A stretch of DNA of 64,000 nt from Shinella sumterensis (GTDB taxonomy: Bacteria > Pseudomonadota > Alphaproteobacteria > Rhizobiales > Rhizobiaceae), in the NCBI RefSeq assembly GCF_004514425.2, contig NZ_MYFN02000004.1, positions 124,001 to 188,000 of the forward strand. Reading direction: 5' to 3'. Every line of letters starts with the position of its first letter. Position 1 is the first letter of the stretch. A program made the position numbers and the translations under genes. The notes below the pieces were generated by a model, which had not been told where the DNA came from, did no database searches, and saw only the letters and a program-made list of their open reading frames with translations. Of this stretch, positions 26,286 through 38,267 are shown piece after piece.

Positions 26286-29237
26286 ATGACTGTAACGACG
26301 GCAACGCGGCTATCCGATCTTGCGGCCTCTCCCATCCGGCCCCTGAGCCAGACGGATGCCAAGTCGGTCCTGTCCGATCTCAAGGACTGGGGCCGCGATC
26401 ACCCGACGATTGCCGGCCTTGCCGCCACCGAAGGTCCCCTCAAGGACTTCATCGTCGCGGCATTCTCCCTCTCCCCCTATCTGCGTGACACCGCCCGCAT
26501 CGATCCCGCCCTCTTGGCACGCGCGCTGGAGGAGCCGGTTCTGCCCGCCATCGAGGCGGCCATTGCCCGCGCCCGTAAAGCCTGGCAGCCGGGCGAGGGG
26601 GAGATGACGGAGGCGGTGCTGATGACGCGGCTTCGCGTCGCCAAGCGCGAGGTCGCCTTCCTCACCGCGCTTGCCGATCTCGCCCGCATCTTCGATGCCC
26701 GCCGGACGACGGCGCTTCTGACGGAGCTCGCCGAAGCCACCACGTCGGCGGCGATCGATCATCTGCTGCTGTCGGCCCATGAAAGCGGCAAGGTGAAGCT
26801 GCCGGACCCCGCCCATCCCGGCGAGAAATCCGGCCTCATCGTGCTCGGCATGGGCAAGCTCGGTGCGGCGGAACTCAACTACTCCTCCGATATCGACCTC
26901 GTCGTCTTCTTCGATCCGATGGCCGACATCGCGACGGATCCGACGGAGGCGGTGGAGACGTTTTCCCGCCTCGTGCGCCGCCTCATCCGCATCATGCAGG
27001 AGCGCACGGCCGACGGTTACGTTTTCCGCACCGACCTGCGCCTGCGGCCCGATCCCGGCGCCACGCCGCTTGCGATCTCCTTCGATTCCGCCATGCTCTA
27101 CTACGAGAGCCGCGGCCAGAACTGGGAGCGCGCCGCCTTCATCAAGGCCAAGCCCGTCGCCGGGGACATCGAGACCGGCCGCAACTTCCTCAAGGGGCTC
27201 GTTCCCTTCGTTTTCCGCAAGTATCTGGACTATGCGGCGATTGCCGACATCCACTCGATCAAGCGGCAGATCCATGTCCACAAGGGGCATGGCGAGATCG
27301 CCGTGAAGGGGCACAACGTCAAGCTCGGCCGCGGCGGCATCCGCGAGATCGAGTTCTTCGTGCAGACCCAGCAGCTGATCGCCGGCGGCCGCGTGCCCGC
27401 GTTGCGCCTGCGCGCGACCGAACCGATGCTCGCCGAACTCGCCAAGGCCAACTGGATCGACGAGGCAACCGCCGACGAGCTGACGGAGGCCTACTGGTTC
27501 CTGCGCGACGTCGAGCACCGCCTGCAGATGGTGCGCGACGAGCAGACCCACACCCTGCCCGAGACCGAAGCCGAGCTGAAACGCATCGCCTTCATGCTCG
27601 GCTTCGAGGACACGGCGCACTTCTCCGACAAGCTGGTGTCCGTGCTGAAGACCGTCGAGCGCCGCTATGCCGCCCTGTTCGAGCAGGAGGCGAAGCTGTC
27701 GTCGGAGGCTGGCAATCTCGTCTTCACCGGCCAGAAGGACGATCCCGATACGCTGGAGACGCTGAAGAAGCTCGGTTTCGAGCGCCCCGCCGACATTTCC
27801 CGCACCATCCGGACCTGGCATTACGGCCGCTATCGCGCCACGCAGTCCGTCGAGGCGCGCGAGCGGCTGACGGAACTGACACCGGAACTGCTGCGCGTCT
27901 TCGGCCAGAGCAAGCGGGCCGACGAAGCGCTGCTGCGCTTCGACAGCTTCATTTCCGGCCTGCCGGCCGGCATCCAGCTGTTCTCGTTGCTCGGCAACAA
28001 TCCCGCGCTGCTCTCCCTCATCGTCAATATCATGTCGTCCGCGCCGCGCCTTGCCGAAGTGATCGCGGCAAAGCCGCATGTCTTCGACGGCATGCTGGAT
28101 CCCGGCCTTCTGGCGGAATTGCCGACGCGCGCCTATCTCGCCGATCGCATCGAGGGCTTCGTCTCGGGTGCGCGCCACTATGAGGAAACTCTCGACCGCC
28201 TGCGCATCATCGCCGCTGAGCAGCGCTTTCTGATCGGCATCCGCCTGCTGACGGGCGCGATTACCGGGAAACAGGCGGCGCGCGCCTTCACCCATGTCGC
28301 AGACCTTATCGTCGCGGCGGCGCTGAAAGCGGTGCTCGACGAGGTCGAGGCGGCGCACGGCAAGTTCCCGGGCGGGCGCGTGGCGCTCGTCGGCATGGGC
28401 AAGCTCGGCAGCTTCGAGCTGACGGCCGGCTCCGACATCGACCTCATCCTTCTCTATGATCACGACAGCGACGCCTTCGAGTCGGATGGCGTAAAGCCGC
28501 TCGACAACATCAAGTACTTCACCCGCATCACCCAGCGCCTGATCGCGGCCCTTTCCGCGCCCACGGCGGAGGGCGTGCTCTACGAGGTGGACATGCGCCT
28601 GCGGCCCTCCGGCAACAAGGGCCCGGTCGCCACCCGCATCACATCCTTCGCAAAGTACCAGGCCGAGGAGGCTTGGACCTGGGAGCACATGGCGTTGACC
28701 CGCGCGCGCCTCCTCTGCGGCGATGACAGTCTGGTGGCCGAGGCGGGAGAAATCTTCCGTGGCGTGCTGGGCCGCAAGCGCGATGTCGCCAAGACGGCGA
28801 AGGACGTGGCGGAGATGCGCACGCTCATCGATCAGGAAAAGCCGCCGAAGGACATCTGGGACCTCAAGCTCATCCCCGGTGGCCTGATCGATATCGAGTT
28901 CATCGCCCAGTTCCTCGCGCTGGTCGCCCCGGCGCGTGGCGCCGCCCAACCGGATAAGGCGCTTCCGACCTGGGAGGCGCTTGCCGAACTCGGCCACGCC
29001 ATGATGGATCCGAACGACCTGGAGACCGTGCAGGGCGCGCTGTCGCTCTATACGGAAATCTCGCAGATCGTGCGCTTGTGCGTGGATGGCGGCTTCGATC
29101 CGAAGGAGGCGCCTGCCGGGCTCATCGATCTCGTCTGCCGGGCGGGCGAGTGCCCGGACCTGCGCACGCTGGAGGCGGAAATCCGCCGTGTCTCCAAGGC
29201 GGTGCGCAAGATCTTCCAGGCGACGGTCAAGGGCTGA
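26286..29237 (+). CDS. glnE: GlnE, bifunctional glutamine synthetase adenylyltransferase
   Basis: 983 residues, the normal length. It adds and removes AMP on glutamine synthetase under control of PII proteins. Two nucleotidyltransferase halves are visible, each with the metal-binding motif: SSDIDL (Asp202/Asp204, adenylyl-removase half) and GSDIDL (Asp717/Asp719, adenylyl-transferase half), both preceded by LGMGKLG or VGMGKLG. ATG 26286 follows GGCGAGGAGACATC; an upstream extension in the same frame overlaps the kinase gene out of phase and is rejected. Confidence 0.96.
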   Translation: MTVTTATRLSDLAASPIRPLSQTDAKSVLSDLKDWGRDHPTIAGLAATEGPLKDFIVAAFSLSPYLRDTARIDPALLARALEEPVLPAIEAAIARARKAWQPGEGEMTEAVLMTRLRVAKREVAFLTALADLARIFDARRTTALLTELAEATTSAAIDHLLLSAHESGKVKLPDPAHPGEKSGLIVLGMGKLGAAELNYSSDIDLVVFFDPMADIATDPTEAVETFSRLVRRLIRIMQERTADGYVFRTDLRLRPDPGATPLAISFDSAMLYYESRGQNWERAAFIKAKPVAGDIETGRNFLKGLVPFVFRKYLDYAAIADIHSIKRQIHVHKGHGEIAVKGHNVKLGRGGIREIEFFVQTQQLIAGGRVPALRLRATEPMLAELAKANWIDEATADELTEAYWFLRDVEHRLQMVRDEQTHTLPETEAELKRIAFMLGFEDTAHFSDKLVSVLKTVERRYAALFEQEAKLSSEAGNLVFTGQKDDPDTLETLKKLGFERPADISRTIRTWHYGRYRATQSVEARERLTELTPELLRVFGQSKRADEALLRFDSFISGLPAGIQLFSLLGNNPALLSLIVNIMSSAPRLAEVIAAKPHVFDGMLDPGLLAELPTRAYLADRIEGFVSGARHYEETLDRLRIIAAEQRFLIGIRLLTGAITGKQAARAFTHVADLIVAAALKAVLDEVEAAHGKFPGGRVALVGMGKLGSFELTAGSDIDLILLYDHDSDAFESDGVKPLDNIKYFTRITQRLIAALSAPTAEGVLYEVDMRLRPSGNKGPVATRITSFAKYQAEEAWTWEHMALTRARLLCGDDSLVAEAGEIFRGVLGRKRDVAKTAKDVAEMRTLIDQEKPPKDIWDLKLIPGGLIDIEFIAQFLALVAPARGAAQPDKALPTWEALAELGHAMMDPNDLETVQGALSLYTEISQIVRLCVDGGFDPKEAPAGLIDLVCRAGECPDLRTLEAEIRRVSKAVRKIFQATVKG

Positions 29238-29249
29238 CCGTCGCGCCCG

Positions 29250-31598
<2,349 letters not shown>

Positions 31599-31661
31599 AG
31601 TCTTCAAACCTTTGTAACCCTCTCGTGATTCGGCGCGCCGCTCGCCCGAATCTGCCCTAAT

Positions 31662-31677
31662 GAATCAATTGTGATTC
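31662..31677. promoter_or_regulatory. Dyad GAATCA-N4-TGATTC upstream of pleC
   Basis: Perfect 6-base arms (GAATCA 31662-31667, TGATTC 31672-31677), 64-79 bases before the pleC start. GTGATTCGGC at 31671 also occurs at 31625. Operator-like; factor unknown (GANTC, the CcrM methylation site, occurs in both arms). Confidence 0.4.
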
Positions 31678-31695
31678 GGCTTGTCCATAGAAAAG

Positions 31696-31714
31696 GTAAA
31701 ACTTTTTTAACCAT
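31696..31714. promoter_or_regulatory. CtrA-like box GTAA-N7-TTAACCAT upstream of pleC
   Basis: GTAA (31696-31699), seven bases, TTAACC (31707-31712). This differs by one base from the CtrA consensus TTAA-N7-TTAAC; TTAACCAT is also a recurring form of the half-site. About 100-115 bases upstream of pleC and clear of the neighbouring coding sequence. Confidence 0.45.
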
Positions 31715-31750
31715 TTTTGACGGGTGCGATTTCGCAGTCCGGACCGGCAC

Positions 31751-32464
31751 TTAAGCGCCGCTTTGGCCGCTGTCGGGCCGCCATCGCATGCTGTCCTGCG
31801 TGCGCCATTCCTGCAAGAGCTGGGCGCGCCGGCGGGGATGGCGGCTCTCCAGAAGCGTGATCTCGCGCATGCGGTCGGTGCGGAAATGCCGGAAGTCGTT
31901 GCGCGCCTCGCACCAGGCGACCAGCATGCGCGTCTCCTCGAAATAGCCGAGCGCGACCGGCCAGACGACCCTGTCCGTGAAGGTGGCGGCGGCGTCCGCA
32001 TAGGCGAGCCGCAGCTTGCGCTCGCGACGGATGGCGCTGCGCAGCAGCACGAGATCAACCACTTCCGCATCCACCACCCGTCGCGGCCCCACCAAAAGCG
32101 CCGTGTTTTCCAGCTCGTCGCGCAGCTCCGCCGGCAGCACGGCGGAAATCTTGGCAAGCGCGTCCGATGCCGCCTTGGTCATCGGCATGTCGGCGAACTT
32201 CTGCACCCAGCGGAAGCCGAGCATCAGCGCCTCCAGCTCGCTTTGCGAGAACATCAGCGGCGGCAGCATGAAGCCGGGGCGCAGCACATAGCCGACGCCC
32301 GGCTCGCCCTCGATGTCGGCGCCCTGTGCCTGCAGCGTGGCGATGTCGCGATAGAGCGTGCGAATGCTGACGCCAAGCTCGTCCGCGAGCGTCGCGCCGC
32401 TCACCGGATGCCGGTGGCGCCTGAGAAGCTGGAGAAGGGCAAGCAGTCTTTCGGAACGGGCCAT
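31751..32464 (-). CDS. YafY-type transcriptional regulator (HTH_11 + WYL domain)
   Basis: 237 residues. N-terminal winged HTH (ARSERLLALLQLLRRHR then SGATLADELGVSIRTLYRDIATL, about 1-55) followed by a WYL-type ligand-sensing region (about 135-220). It is transcribed divergently from the VOC gene with 74 bases between, which contain a perfect dyad at 32474. Regulators of this family often control a neighbouring glyoxalase-fold gene (inference). Confidence 0.9.
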   Translation of the reverse strand: MARSERLLALLQLLRRHRHPVSGATLADELGVSIRTLYRDIATLQAQGADIEGEPGVGYVLRPGFMLPPLMFSQSELEALMLGFRWVQKFADMPMTKAASDALAKISAVLPAELRDELENTALLVGPRRVVDAEVVDLVLLRSAIRRERKLRLAYADAAATFTDRVVWPVALGYFEETRMLVAWCEARNDFRHFRTDRMREITLLESRHPRRRAQLLQEWRTQDSMRWRPDSGQSGA

Positions 32465-32473
32465 GGCACGATA

Positions 32474-32490
32474 CTGCCATTTTCTGGCAG
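32474..32490. promoter_or_regulatory. Dyad CTGCCA-N5-TGGCAG between the YafY-type and VOC genes
   Basis: CTGCCA (32474-32479) and TGGCAG (32485-32490), perfect arms in the shared divergent promoter. Probable operator of the YafY-type regulator, serving both genes. Confidence 0.55.
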
Positions 32491-32538
32491 CGGTGTCGCC
32501 TAGTATCCTTTCGTCAACACAGCGAAAGGACGCGTTCC

Positions 32539-32907
32539 ATGACCTCTCCCAACCTCCTGATCCTCTATGTCGAGAATGCCCTTGAAAGCGCTCGGTTCTA
32601 CAAGATGATCTTCGGCACGGCGCCGCTCATCCAGTCGCCGGGCTTCGTATCGTTCCGGTTCGATAACGGTCTCGGTCTCGGGCTGTGGGCGACCAGCTCG
32701 TCTGAATTCGTTTCGGGCGGCACGGGTCACCGCGGCGAGATCGCCATCGTCGTCGATGAGGATGCGCAGATCGACAGGCTGCATGAGGAATGGAGCGCTG
32801 CGGGCGTTGCCATCGAGCAGCCGCCGTTCACGGCCGCCTTCGGCCGCACCTTCGTCGCGCTCGACCCTGATGGCCACCGCATCCGCGTTTGCCCGCCGGA
32901 CAAGTAA
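32539..32907 (+). CDS. VOC-family (glyoxalase/bleomycin-resistance fold) protein
   Basis: 122 residues. The start NLLILYVENALESARFYKMIFG and the end FGRTFVALDPDGHRIRVCPP are typical of the vicinal-oxygen-chelate fold (PhnB/glyoxalase-like). GAAAGGA lies upstream of ATG 32539. The substrate cannot be told from sequence. It is divergent from the YafY-type regulator, so probably inducible. Confidence 0.88.
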   Translation: MTSPNLLILYVENALESARFYKMIFGTAPLIQSPGFVSFRFDNGLGLGLWATSSSEFVSGGTGHRGEIAIVVDEDAQIDRLHEEWSAAGVAIEQPPFTAAFGRTFVALDPDGHRIRVCPPDK

Positions 32908-32918
32908 GCGAAGAGGGC

Positions 32919-35567
32919 TCAGCCCTTCAGCATGCGCTCCACGATGTCGGAGACGTCGGAGGAGAGCTTCTCGCCCGCAGCGATGGTGCGCAACGCGTTG
33001 CGGGCGTGATCGGACCGGACCGCCTCCAGCGCGCGCCAGGAGCGCATGGAGGTCAGGATGCGTGCGGCGAGCTGCGGGTTCTTCGGGTCGATCTCCAGGA
33101 TCTGCTCGGCCAGGAAACGGTAGCCCGCGCCATCCGCCCGGTTGAAGCCGGTCGGGTTGGAGAAGGCGAAGGTGCCGACGAGCGCGCGAACGCGGTTCGG
33201 GTTCGACTTGGTGAAATGCGGGCTCGTCATCAGCGCCTGGACGCGGGCAAGCGCCCCGTCGCCCGGAATGGTCGACTGGATGGCGAACCACTTGTCGATG
33301 ACGAGCGCATTGTCCGCAAAGCGGGCGCGGAAGGATTCAAGCGCCTCCGCCGTTTCCGTCGCAGCCGGGAAGCGATGCGCCAGCACCGTCAGCGCGGCGC
33401 TGAGGTCCGTCATGTTGTCGGCGCTCGCGAAGGCCTCGGCCGCACGCGCCGGCGTGCCGTCGCTGACGGCGAGATAGGAGAGGGCGGCATTGCGCAGCGC
33501 ACGCTGCCCCGCATTTGCGGCATCCGGCGTGAATGCGCCTTTCGTGCGGTGACGTTCGAACAGCGTCGCGAAGACCTCGGCGCCGCGATTGGCGATGAAG
33601 GCCAGCACGGCTTCGCGGCCGGTGCGGATGGCATCGGGATCGTTGTTGCTGCCCAGTTCCCGGGCGATATCGGATTCCGACGGCAGCGCCAGCGCCTGCG
33701 CACGGAAGGCGGGCTCCAGGCTTTCGTCGCCGGCTATGGCGATCAGCGTATCGGCAAGCATTGCGCTCGTCTCGACCGTCTCGCCGGCGCGCGCCTTGCT
33801 CGCCGCCTCGACGAGGCTCGGCAGGGCTAGATCATTCAGCGCCTGCCAGCGCGAGAAGAGATCGCTGTCATGGCGCGCGATATGGGCGAGATCGGCCGGC
33901 GCCTGCTCGAAATGCAGGTTGACGGGCGCAGAGAAACTGCGGTTCAGCACCAGGACCGGACGCGACGGAATGCCGGAGAAGGTCACCGTCTGGCGACGCT
34001 CCTTCAGGTGCAGCACATCGCCGGTGATATCGGCCCCGCTGACGGCGGCGACCTTCGCCTCCGAACCATCCTCCAGCAGCAGGCCGAAGCGCAGCGGGAT
34101 ATGCATCGGTTCCTTGATGCTCTGGCCGGGCGTCGGCGGGATCATCTGCTCCAGCGACAGCGTGAATTCGCCCTTCGCCTGGTCGTAGGCGCAGGAAACG
34201 CTGACGAGCGGCGTGCCGGCCTGATGATACCAGAGCGAGAACTGCGCGAGGTCGACGCCGTTGGCGTCCTCGAAGCACTTCACGAAGTCTTCGATCGTCG
34301 CGGCATCGCCGTCGTGGCGCTCGAAGTACAGGTCCATGCCCTTCTTGAACCCGTCCTTGCCGACGATGGTCGCGATCATGCGCGTCACCTCGGAGCCCTT
34401 CTCATAGACGGTCGTCGTGTAGAAGTTGTTGATTTCGCGATACTTCGTTGGCCGCACCGGATGGGCGAGGGGGCCGGCATCCTCCGGGAACTGCTCCGAT
34501 TTCAGGTGGCGCACCTCCGCGATGCGCTTGACCGGGCGCGAGCGCTGGTCGGCGGAGAATTCGTGGTCGCGATAGACCGTCAGGCCTTCCTTCAGGCACA
34601 GCTGGAACCAGTCGCGGCAGGTGACGCGGTTGCCGGTCCAGTTGTGGAAATATTCGTGGGCGATGATCGCCTCGATATTCGCATAGTCCTGGTCCGTCGC
34701 CGTTTCCGGATCGGCCAGCACGTATTTGTCGTTGAAGACGTTGAGCCCCTTGTTCTCCATGGCGCCCATGTTGAAGTCGGAGACGGCGACGATCATGAAG
34801 ATGTCGAGGTCGTATTCGCGGCCGAACACCTCTTCGTCCCACTTCATGGAGCGTTTCAGCGCGTCCATCGCATAGGCCGCACGCGCTTCCTTGCCGTGTT
34901 CGACATAGATCTTCAGCGTCACCTCGCGGCCGGACATCGTCGTGAACGCGTCCTCCACGACGCCGAGGTCACCGGCGACGAGCGCGAAGAGATAGGACGG
35001 CTTGGGGTGCGGATCGAACCAGGCCGCGAAGTGCTTGCCTTCGCCATAGCCGGCGCCACCGAGGAAGTTGCCGTTGGAAAGCAGCAGCGGGCAGCTCGCC
35101 TTGTCGGCGATGATGTTGACCGTATAGACCGCCAGGACATCCGGCCGGTCCGGGAAGTAGGTAATGCGGCGAAAACCCTCGGCCTCGCACTGCGTGCAAT
35201 AGACGCCATTCGAGCGATAGAGGCCCATCAACTGGGTGTTGGCCTCCGGGTTGATCATCGTGGTGATGGTGATTTCGAAGGGCTCGCTTGCCGGCAGGTC
35301 GCGGATGGTCAGGCTATCAGGCGTGGCGTCATAGCGCGCCGCGTCCATCTCCATCTGGTCGAAGAGCAGGCCGGTCATGACGAGCTCGTCGCCGTCGAGA
35401 ACCAACGGGGCGGCCGTATCGGCGCCTTCGCGGCGGTGGAAAATCAGGCGCGCCTCGACCTTGGTTTCCGTGGGGTCCAGTTCGAAAGTCAGGTCGACGC
35501 GCTCGAGAACGAAGTCAGTCTGGCGATAATCCGCCAGATGGATGATCTGGCCGTTCTCAGTCCGCAT
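32919..35567 (-). CDS. pepN: PepN, aminopeptidase N (M1 metallopeptidase)
   Basis: 882 residues, full length. Zinc site HEYFHN (His304, Glu305, His308) with third ligand Glu327 in LKEGLTVYRD, and the substrate-binding GAMENKG motif upstream of it. It removes N-terminal residues from peptides in the cytoplasm. Converges with the VOC gene, stops 11 bases apart. Confidence 0.97.
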   Translation of the reverse strand: MRTENGQIIHLADYRQTDFVLERVDLTFELDPTETKVEARLIFHRREGADTAAPLVLDGDELVMTGLLFDQMEMDAARYDATPDSLTIRDLPASEPFEITITTMINPEANTQLMGLYRSNGVYCTQCEAEGFRRITYFPDRPDVLAVYTVNIIADKASCPLLLSNGNFLGGAGYGEGKHFAAWFDPHPKPSYLFALVAGDLGVVEDAFTTMSGREVTLKIYVEHGKEARAAYAMDALKRSMKWDEEVFGREYDLDIFMIVAVSDFNMGAMENKGLNVFNDKYVLADPETATDQDYANIEAIIAHEYFHNWTGNRVTCRDWFQLCLKEGLTVYRDHEFSADQRSRPVKRIAEVRHLKSEQFPEDAGPLAHPVRPTKYREINNFYTTTVYEKGSEVTRMIATIVGKDGFKKGMDLYFERHDGDAATIEDFVKCFEDANGVDLAQFSLWYHQAGTPLVSVSCAYDQAKGEFTLSLEQMIPPTPGQSIKEPMHIPLRFGLLLEDGSEAKVAAVSGADITGDVLHLKERRQTVTFSGIPSRPVLVLNRSFSAPVNLHFEQAPADLAHIARHDSDLFSRWQALNDLALPSLVEAASKARAGETVETSAMLADTLIAIAGDESLEPAFRAQALALPSESDIARELGSNNDPDAIRTGREAVLAFIANRGAEVFATLFERHRTKGAFTPDAANAGQRALRNAALSYLAVSDGTPARAAEAFASADNMTDLSAALTVLAHRFPAATETAEALESFRARFADNALVIDKWFAIQSTIPGDGALARVQALMTSPHFTKSNPNRVRALVGTFAFSNPTGFNRADGAGYRFLAEQILEIDPKNPQLAARILTSMRSWRALEAVRSDHARNALRTIAAGEKLSSDVSDIVERMLKG

Positions 35568-35911
35568 GGATATGTCCTGTTCCTATCGCTCCGGCCTGTC
35601 CCGCTCGTGCATGACGCGACATCCCGCCGGGCGCATTGCCCCCAAATTCCTCCGATTGATATGCTTATCCGCTTAACATCTCATTTCCACGGAACCGCCG
35701 TTCACAACTTTGTGCTAACGTGAGACAGTTTCCAGGCGTCCGCCGGATGGGAAGGCCCTTGGCTGCGCGCAAGCCTTGAGCATTTTTCCGCGACATATCA
35801 TGAGATTTGATGCCACCGGCCGGCGTGTCCGGCTAGAGTGGCCGCGTCCGGATCGATTCCCGATGCGCCAACCGTCTGACGCCGCGACCTGCCGGTCGCG
35901 CAGAGCTTTTC
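35568..35911. other. Divergent intergenic region pepN / DMT transporter
   Basis: 344 bases without a supported gene. It must contain promoters for pepN (leftward) and the transporter (rightward). The AT-rich part at about 35660-35725 suits the pepN promoter, and TTGAGCATTTTTCC near 35776 is a possible element for the other. No strong dyad or hairpin was found. Confidence 0.4.
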
Positions 35912-36850
35912 ATGGATATGCCGCACCACGACCCCATGCGGGGTATTTTCCTCAAGATCGCCTCGGTGGTGATCTTTCTGTGCATGTCCACGCTGATCAA
36001 GGCGGCGGGCAAGGATATGGCGGCCGGGCAGATCACCTTCCTGCGCTCGGCCTTCGCCATGGTGCCGATCATCGTTTTCCTGGCGTTCAAGGGACAACTC
36101 GTCGATGCCTTCCGCACCCGCGATGTCATGGGCCACCTGAAGCGCGGTTTCGTCGGCATCCTTGCCATGGGCTTCGGCTTCTACGGCCTCGTGCACCTGC
36201 CGCTGCCGGAGGCCATCGCCATCGGCTATGCCATGCCACTCATCGCCGTCGTCATCGCGGCGGTTTTCCTCAAGGAAAAGGTCGGCATCTATCGCTGGTC
36301 GGCGGTGCTCGTCGGACTGACCGGCGTCTTCATCATCACGTGGCCGCGGCTGACCCTGTTCCGCGAGGGCGGCGTCGGCTCGGCGGAGGCGATGGGCGCG
36401 CTCGCGGTGCTGCTGTCCGCGACACTGGGTGCTGTTGCGATGGTGCTGGTCCGCAAGCTCGTGAAGACGGAGCGCACGCATACGATCGTGCTCTATTTCT
36501 CGCTTTCGGCCTCCGTCTTTTCGCTCGCCACGCTTCCTTTCGGCTGGAATGCACTCGGCTGGGAGGCGCTCGGCCTTCTGGCCATGGCGGGCTTCTGCGG
36601 CGGGGTCGCGCAGCTCCTGCTGACGGCAAGCTACCGCTATGCCGACGTCTCCACCATCGCGCCCTTCGAATACACGTCGATCGTTCTCGGGCTGGCGGTC
36701 GGTTACTTCCTGTTTGGTGATATCCCGACGTCGGCGATGCTGATCGGCACGGCCATCGTGGTGAGTGCCGGCATCTTCATCATCCTGCGCGAACACCGGC
36801 TCGGTCTGCAGCGCCGCGCGGCGCGCAAGCACGTCACCCCTCAGGGCTGA
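35912..36850 (+). CDS. DMT-superfamily (EamA) transporter
   Basis: 312 residues with ten predicted membrane helices arranged as two EamA repeats (FLCMSTLIKAAGK...FLRSAFAMVPIIVF in the first, YRYADVSTIAPFEYTSIVLGLAVGYFLFGD in the second). Members export metabolites or S-adenosylmethionine-type compounds; the substrate here is unknown. Its last 10 bases overlap the convergent MFS gene. Confidence 0.9.
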   Translation: MDMPHHDPMRGIFLKIASVVIFLCMSTLIKAAGKDMAAGQITFLRSAFAMVPIIVFLAFKGQLVDAFRTRDVMGHLKRGFVGILAMGFGFYGLVHLPLPEAIAIGYAMPLIAVVIAAVFLKEKVGIYRWSAVLVGLTGVFIITWPRLTLFREGGVGSAEAMGALAVLLSATLGAVAMVLVRKLVKTERTHTIVLYFSLSASVFSLATLPFGWNALGWEALGLLAMAGFCGGVAQLLLTASYRYADVSTIAPFEYTSIVLGLAVGYFLFGDIPTSAMLIGTAIVVSAGIFIILREHRLGLQRRAARKHVTPQG

Positions 36851-38127
36851 CGCCACTCCGGCGTCGTCGTGTCTTCCATCGGCTCCTCCGTCGGCGCGTC
36901 GGGCTGCAAGGCGGCCGCGGCCGCATCGGCGCCGAGCGGCTGCACCGCCATCGCCTGGAAATCCGTCTTGGCGACGAGGCCGTCGTTTTCCTCGCGGCGG
37001 CTGATGCGCCAGGCGGCGTAGGCGCCGTAAAGGGTGAAGTAGAAGGCCAGCACGATAAAGAGCGAGCCGGGGCCGAAACGGTCCATGATCGGCCCCACCA
37101 TCAGCGGACCGGAAATCGTCCCGAAACCGTAGACGATCATCATGCCCGATGAGACCTCGACATATTCGTCCGGCTGGGCGAGGTCATTGGCATGCGCGAC
37201 GTTCAGCGCATAGATCGGGAAGATGACCGCACCCACGCAGGCCGCAACCAGATAGAGCACGACCGTCGGTCCGCCGGAAACCGCGGCCATGACGAGGCAC
37301 GAAAGCGCGCCGAACGCCCCGCAGGCGACCATGACGCGCCGCCGGTCCATGCGGTCGGACGCACGCCCGATGGGAATCTGCGACAGGGCGCTGCCGATCA
37401 GCACGGAGGCGAGCAGCGTCGCACCTTCGGCCGTCGTCAGTCCGGTGCGCTGGGTGAACACGCCGCCGAGATTGAGCCATGCCCCGGATAGCGCGCCGGC
37501 GAGGAAGGCGCCGATGACGGCGACGGGCGAGCGCCGATAGAGCGTCGGAACGTTGAAGCGCGCCTGCGTCGGCGGGGCCGGCAACGGGGAGGAGGTCAGC
37601 GCCGTCGGCAGCAAGGCGACGGAGAAGATGATGCCGCAGAGAATGAACAGCGATGTGTTGGTGGGGTCGCCAAGCGGCACGAGATATTGCCCGCCGATCG
37701 TGCCGACCATCGTGGTGATGAGGTAGACGGAGAAGATCGAGCCGCGGTTGTCGTTCGTCACGCGCTCGTTGAGCCAGCTTTCGATGATGAGATAGCTGCC
37801 CGCGATGGCAAAGCCCGATACGGCGCGAAACAGCATCCACGCCCGCCAGTCCACCACCAGCGCGCAGAGTAGGATGCCGATGGCGAGAAGCGTGATGAGC
37901 GCCACGAACACGCGGACATGGCCGACCAGCAGCACGAATTTCGGCGTGACGATGCAGGAAAGCGTGAAACCGACCGTATAGCCCGTGGCAATCATCGCGA
38001 TGGTCTGCGTCGACCAGCCCTCGGCGACCGCGCGCACCGGCACGACATAGCTTTGCAGGCCGAAGGCCACCATCATCAGGAGGGTGGACAGCATCAGGCT
38101 CAGGATGGAGACAAGGCTTGCCAGCAT
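36841..38127 (-). CDS. Major facilitator superfamily transporter (YcaD-like)
   Basis: 428 residues, 12 predicted helices. The motif SQIPIGRASDRMDRRRVMV between helices 8 and 9 is the MFS G-X3-D-R/K-X-G-R/K-type loop. The start ATG 38127 is preferred because GGAG lies five bases upstream; ATG 38148 would add MPFCGAP. The C-terminal 50 residues are a cytoplasmic proline/glutamate-rich tail. Substrate unknown. Confidence 0.88.
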   Translation of the reverse strand: MLASLVSILSLMLSTLLMMVAFGLQSYVVPVRAVAEGWSTQTIAMIATGYTVGFTLSCIVTPKFVLLVGHVRVFVALITLLAIGILLCALVVDWRAWMLFRAVSGFAIAGSYLIIESWLNERVTNDNRGSIFSVYLITTMVGTIGGQYLVPLGDPTNTSLFILCGIIFSVALLPTALTSSPLPAPPTQARFNVPTLYRRSPVAVIGAFLAGALSGAWLNLGGVFTQRTGLTTAEGATLLASVLIGSALSQIPIGRASDRMDRRRVMVACGAFGALSCLVMAAVSGGPTVVLYLVAACVGAVIFPIYALNVAHANDLAQPDEYVEVSSGMMIVYGFGTISGPLMVGPIMDRFGPGSLFIVLAFYFTLYGAYAAWRISRREENDGLVAKTDFQAMAVQPLGADAAAAALQPDAPTEEPMEDTTTPEWRQP

Positions 38128-38267
38128 GGGGGCTCCGCAGAAGGGCATCCGGTTTCAGAATGTCGCTCTATTGCGCCGGCCATGCTCTGTCCATGGCGAC
38201 AATCGCTGGCGTAACCAGGAAGATTTTCCGAAGCGTGGAAATTTCGCGGAAGAGTTGTGTTATGAAG

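Noticed and set aside
26310-28997. An 895-codon open frame antisense to glnE
   Set aside because: It mirrors a gene with strong GC bias at third positions, which empties the opposite frame of stops; no motif or ribosome site.
36841-36850. Ten-base overlap of the convergent DMT and MFS genes considered as a possible annotation error
   Set aside because: Both stops are clear and both proteins have complete C-termini; short convergent overlaps are common.
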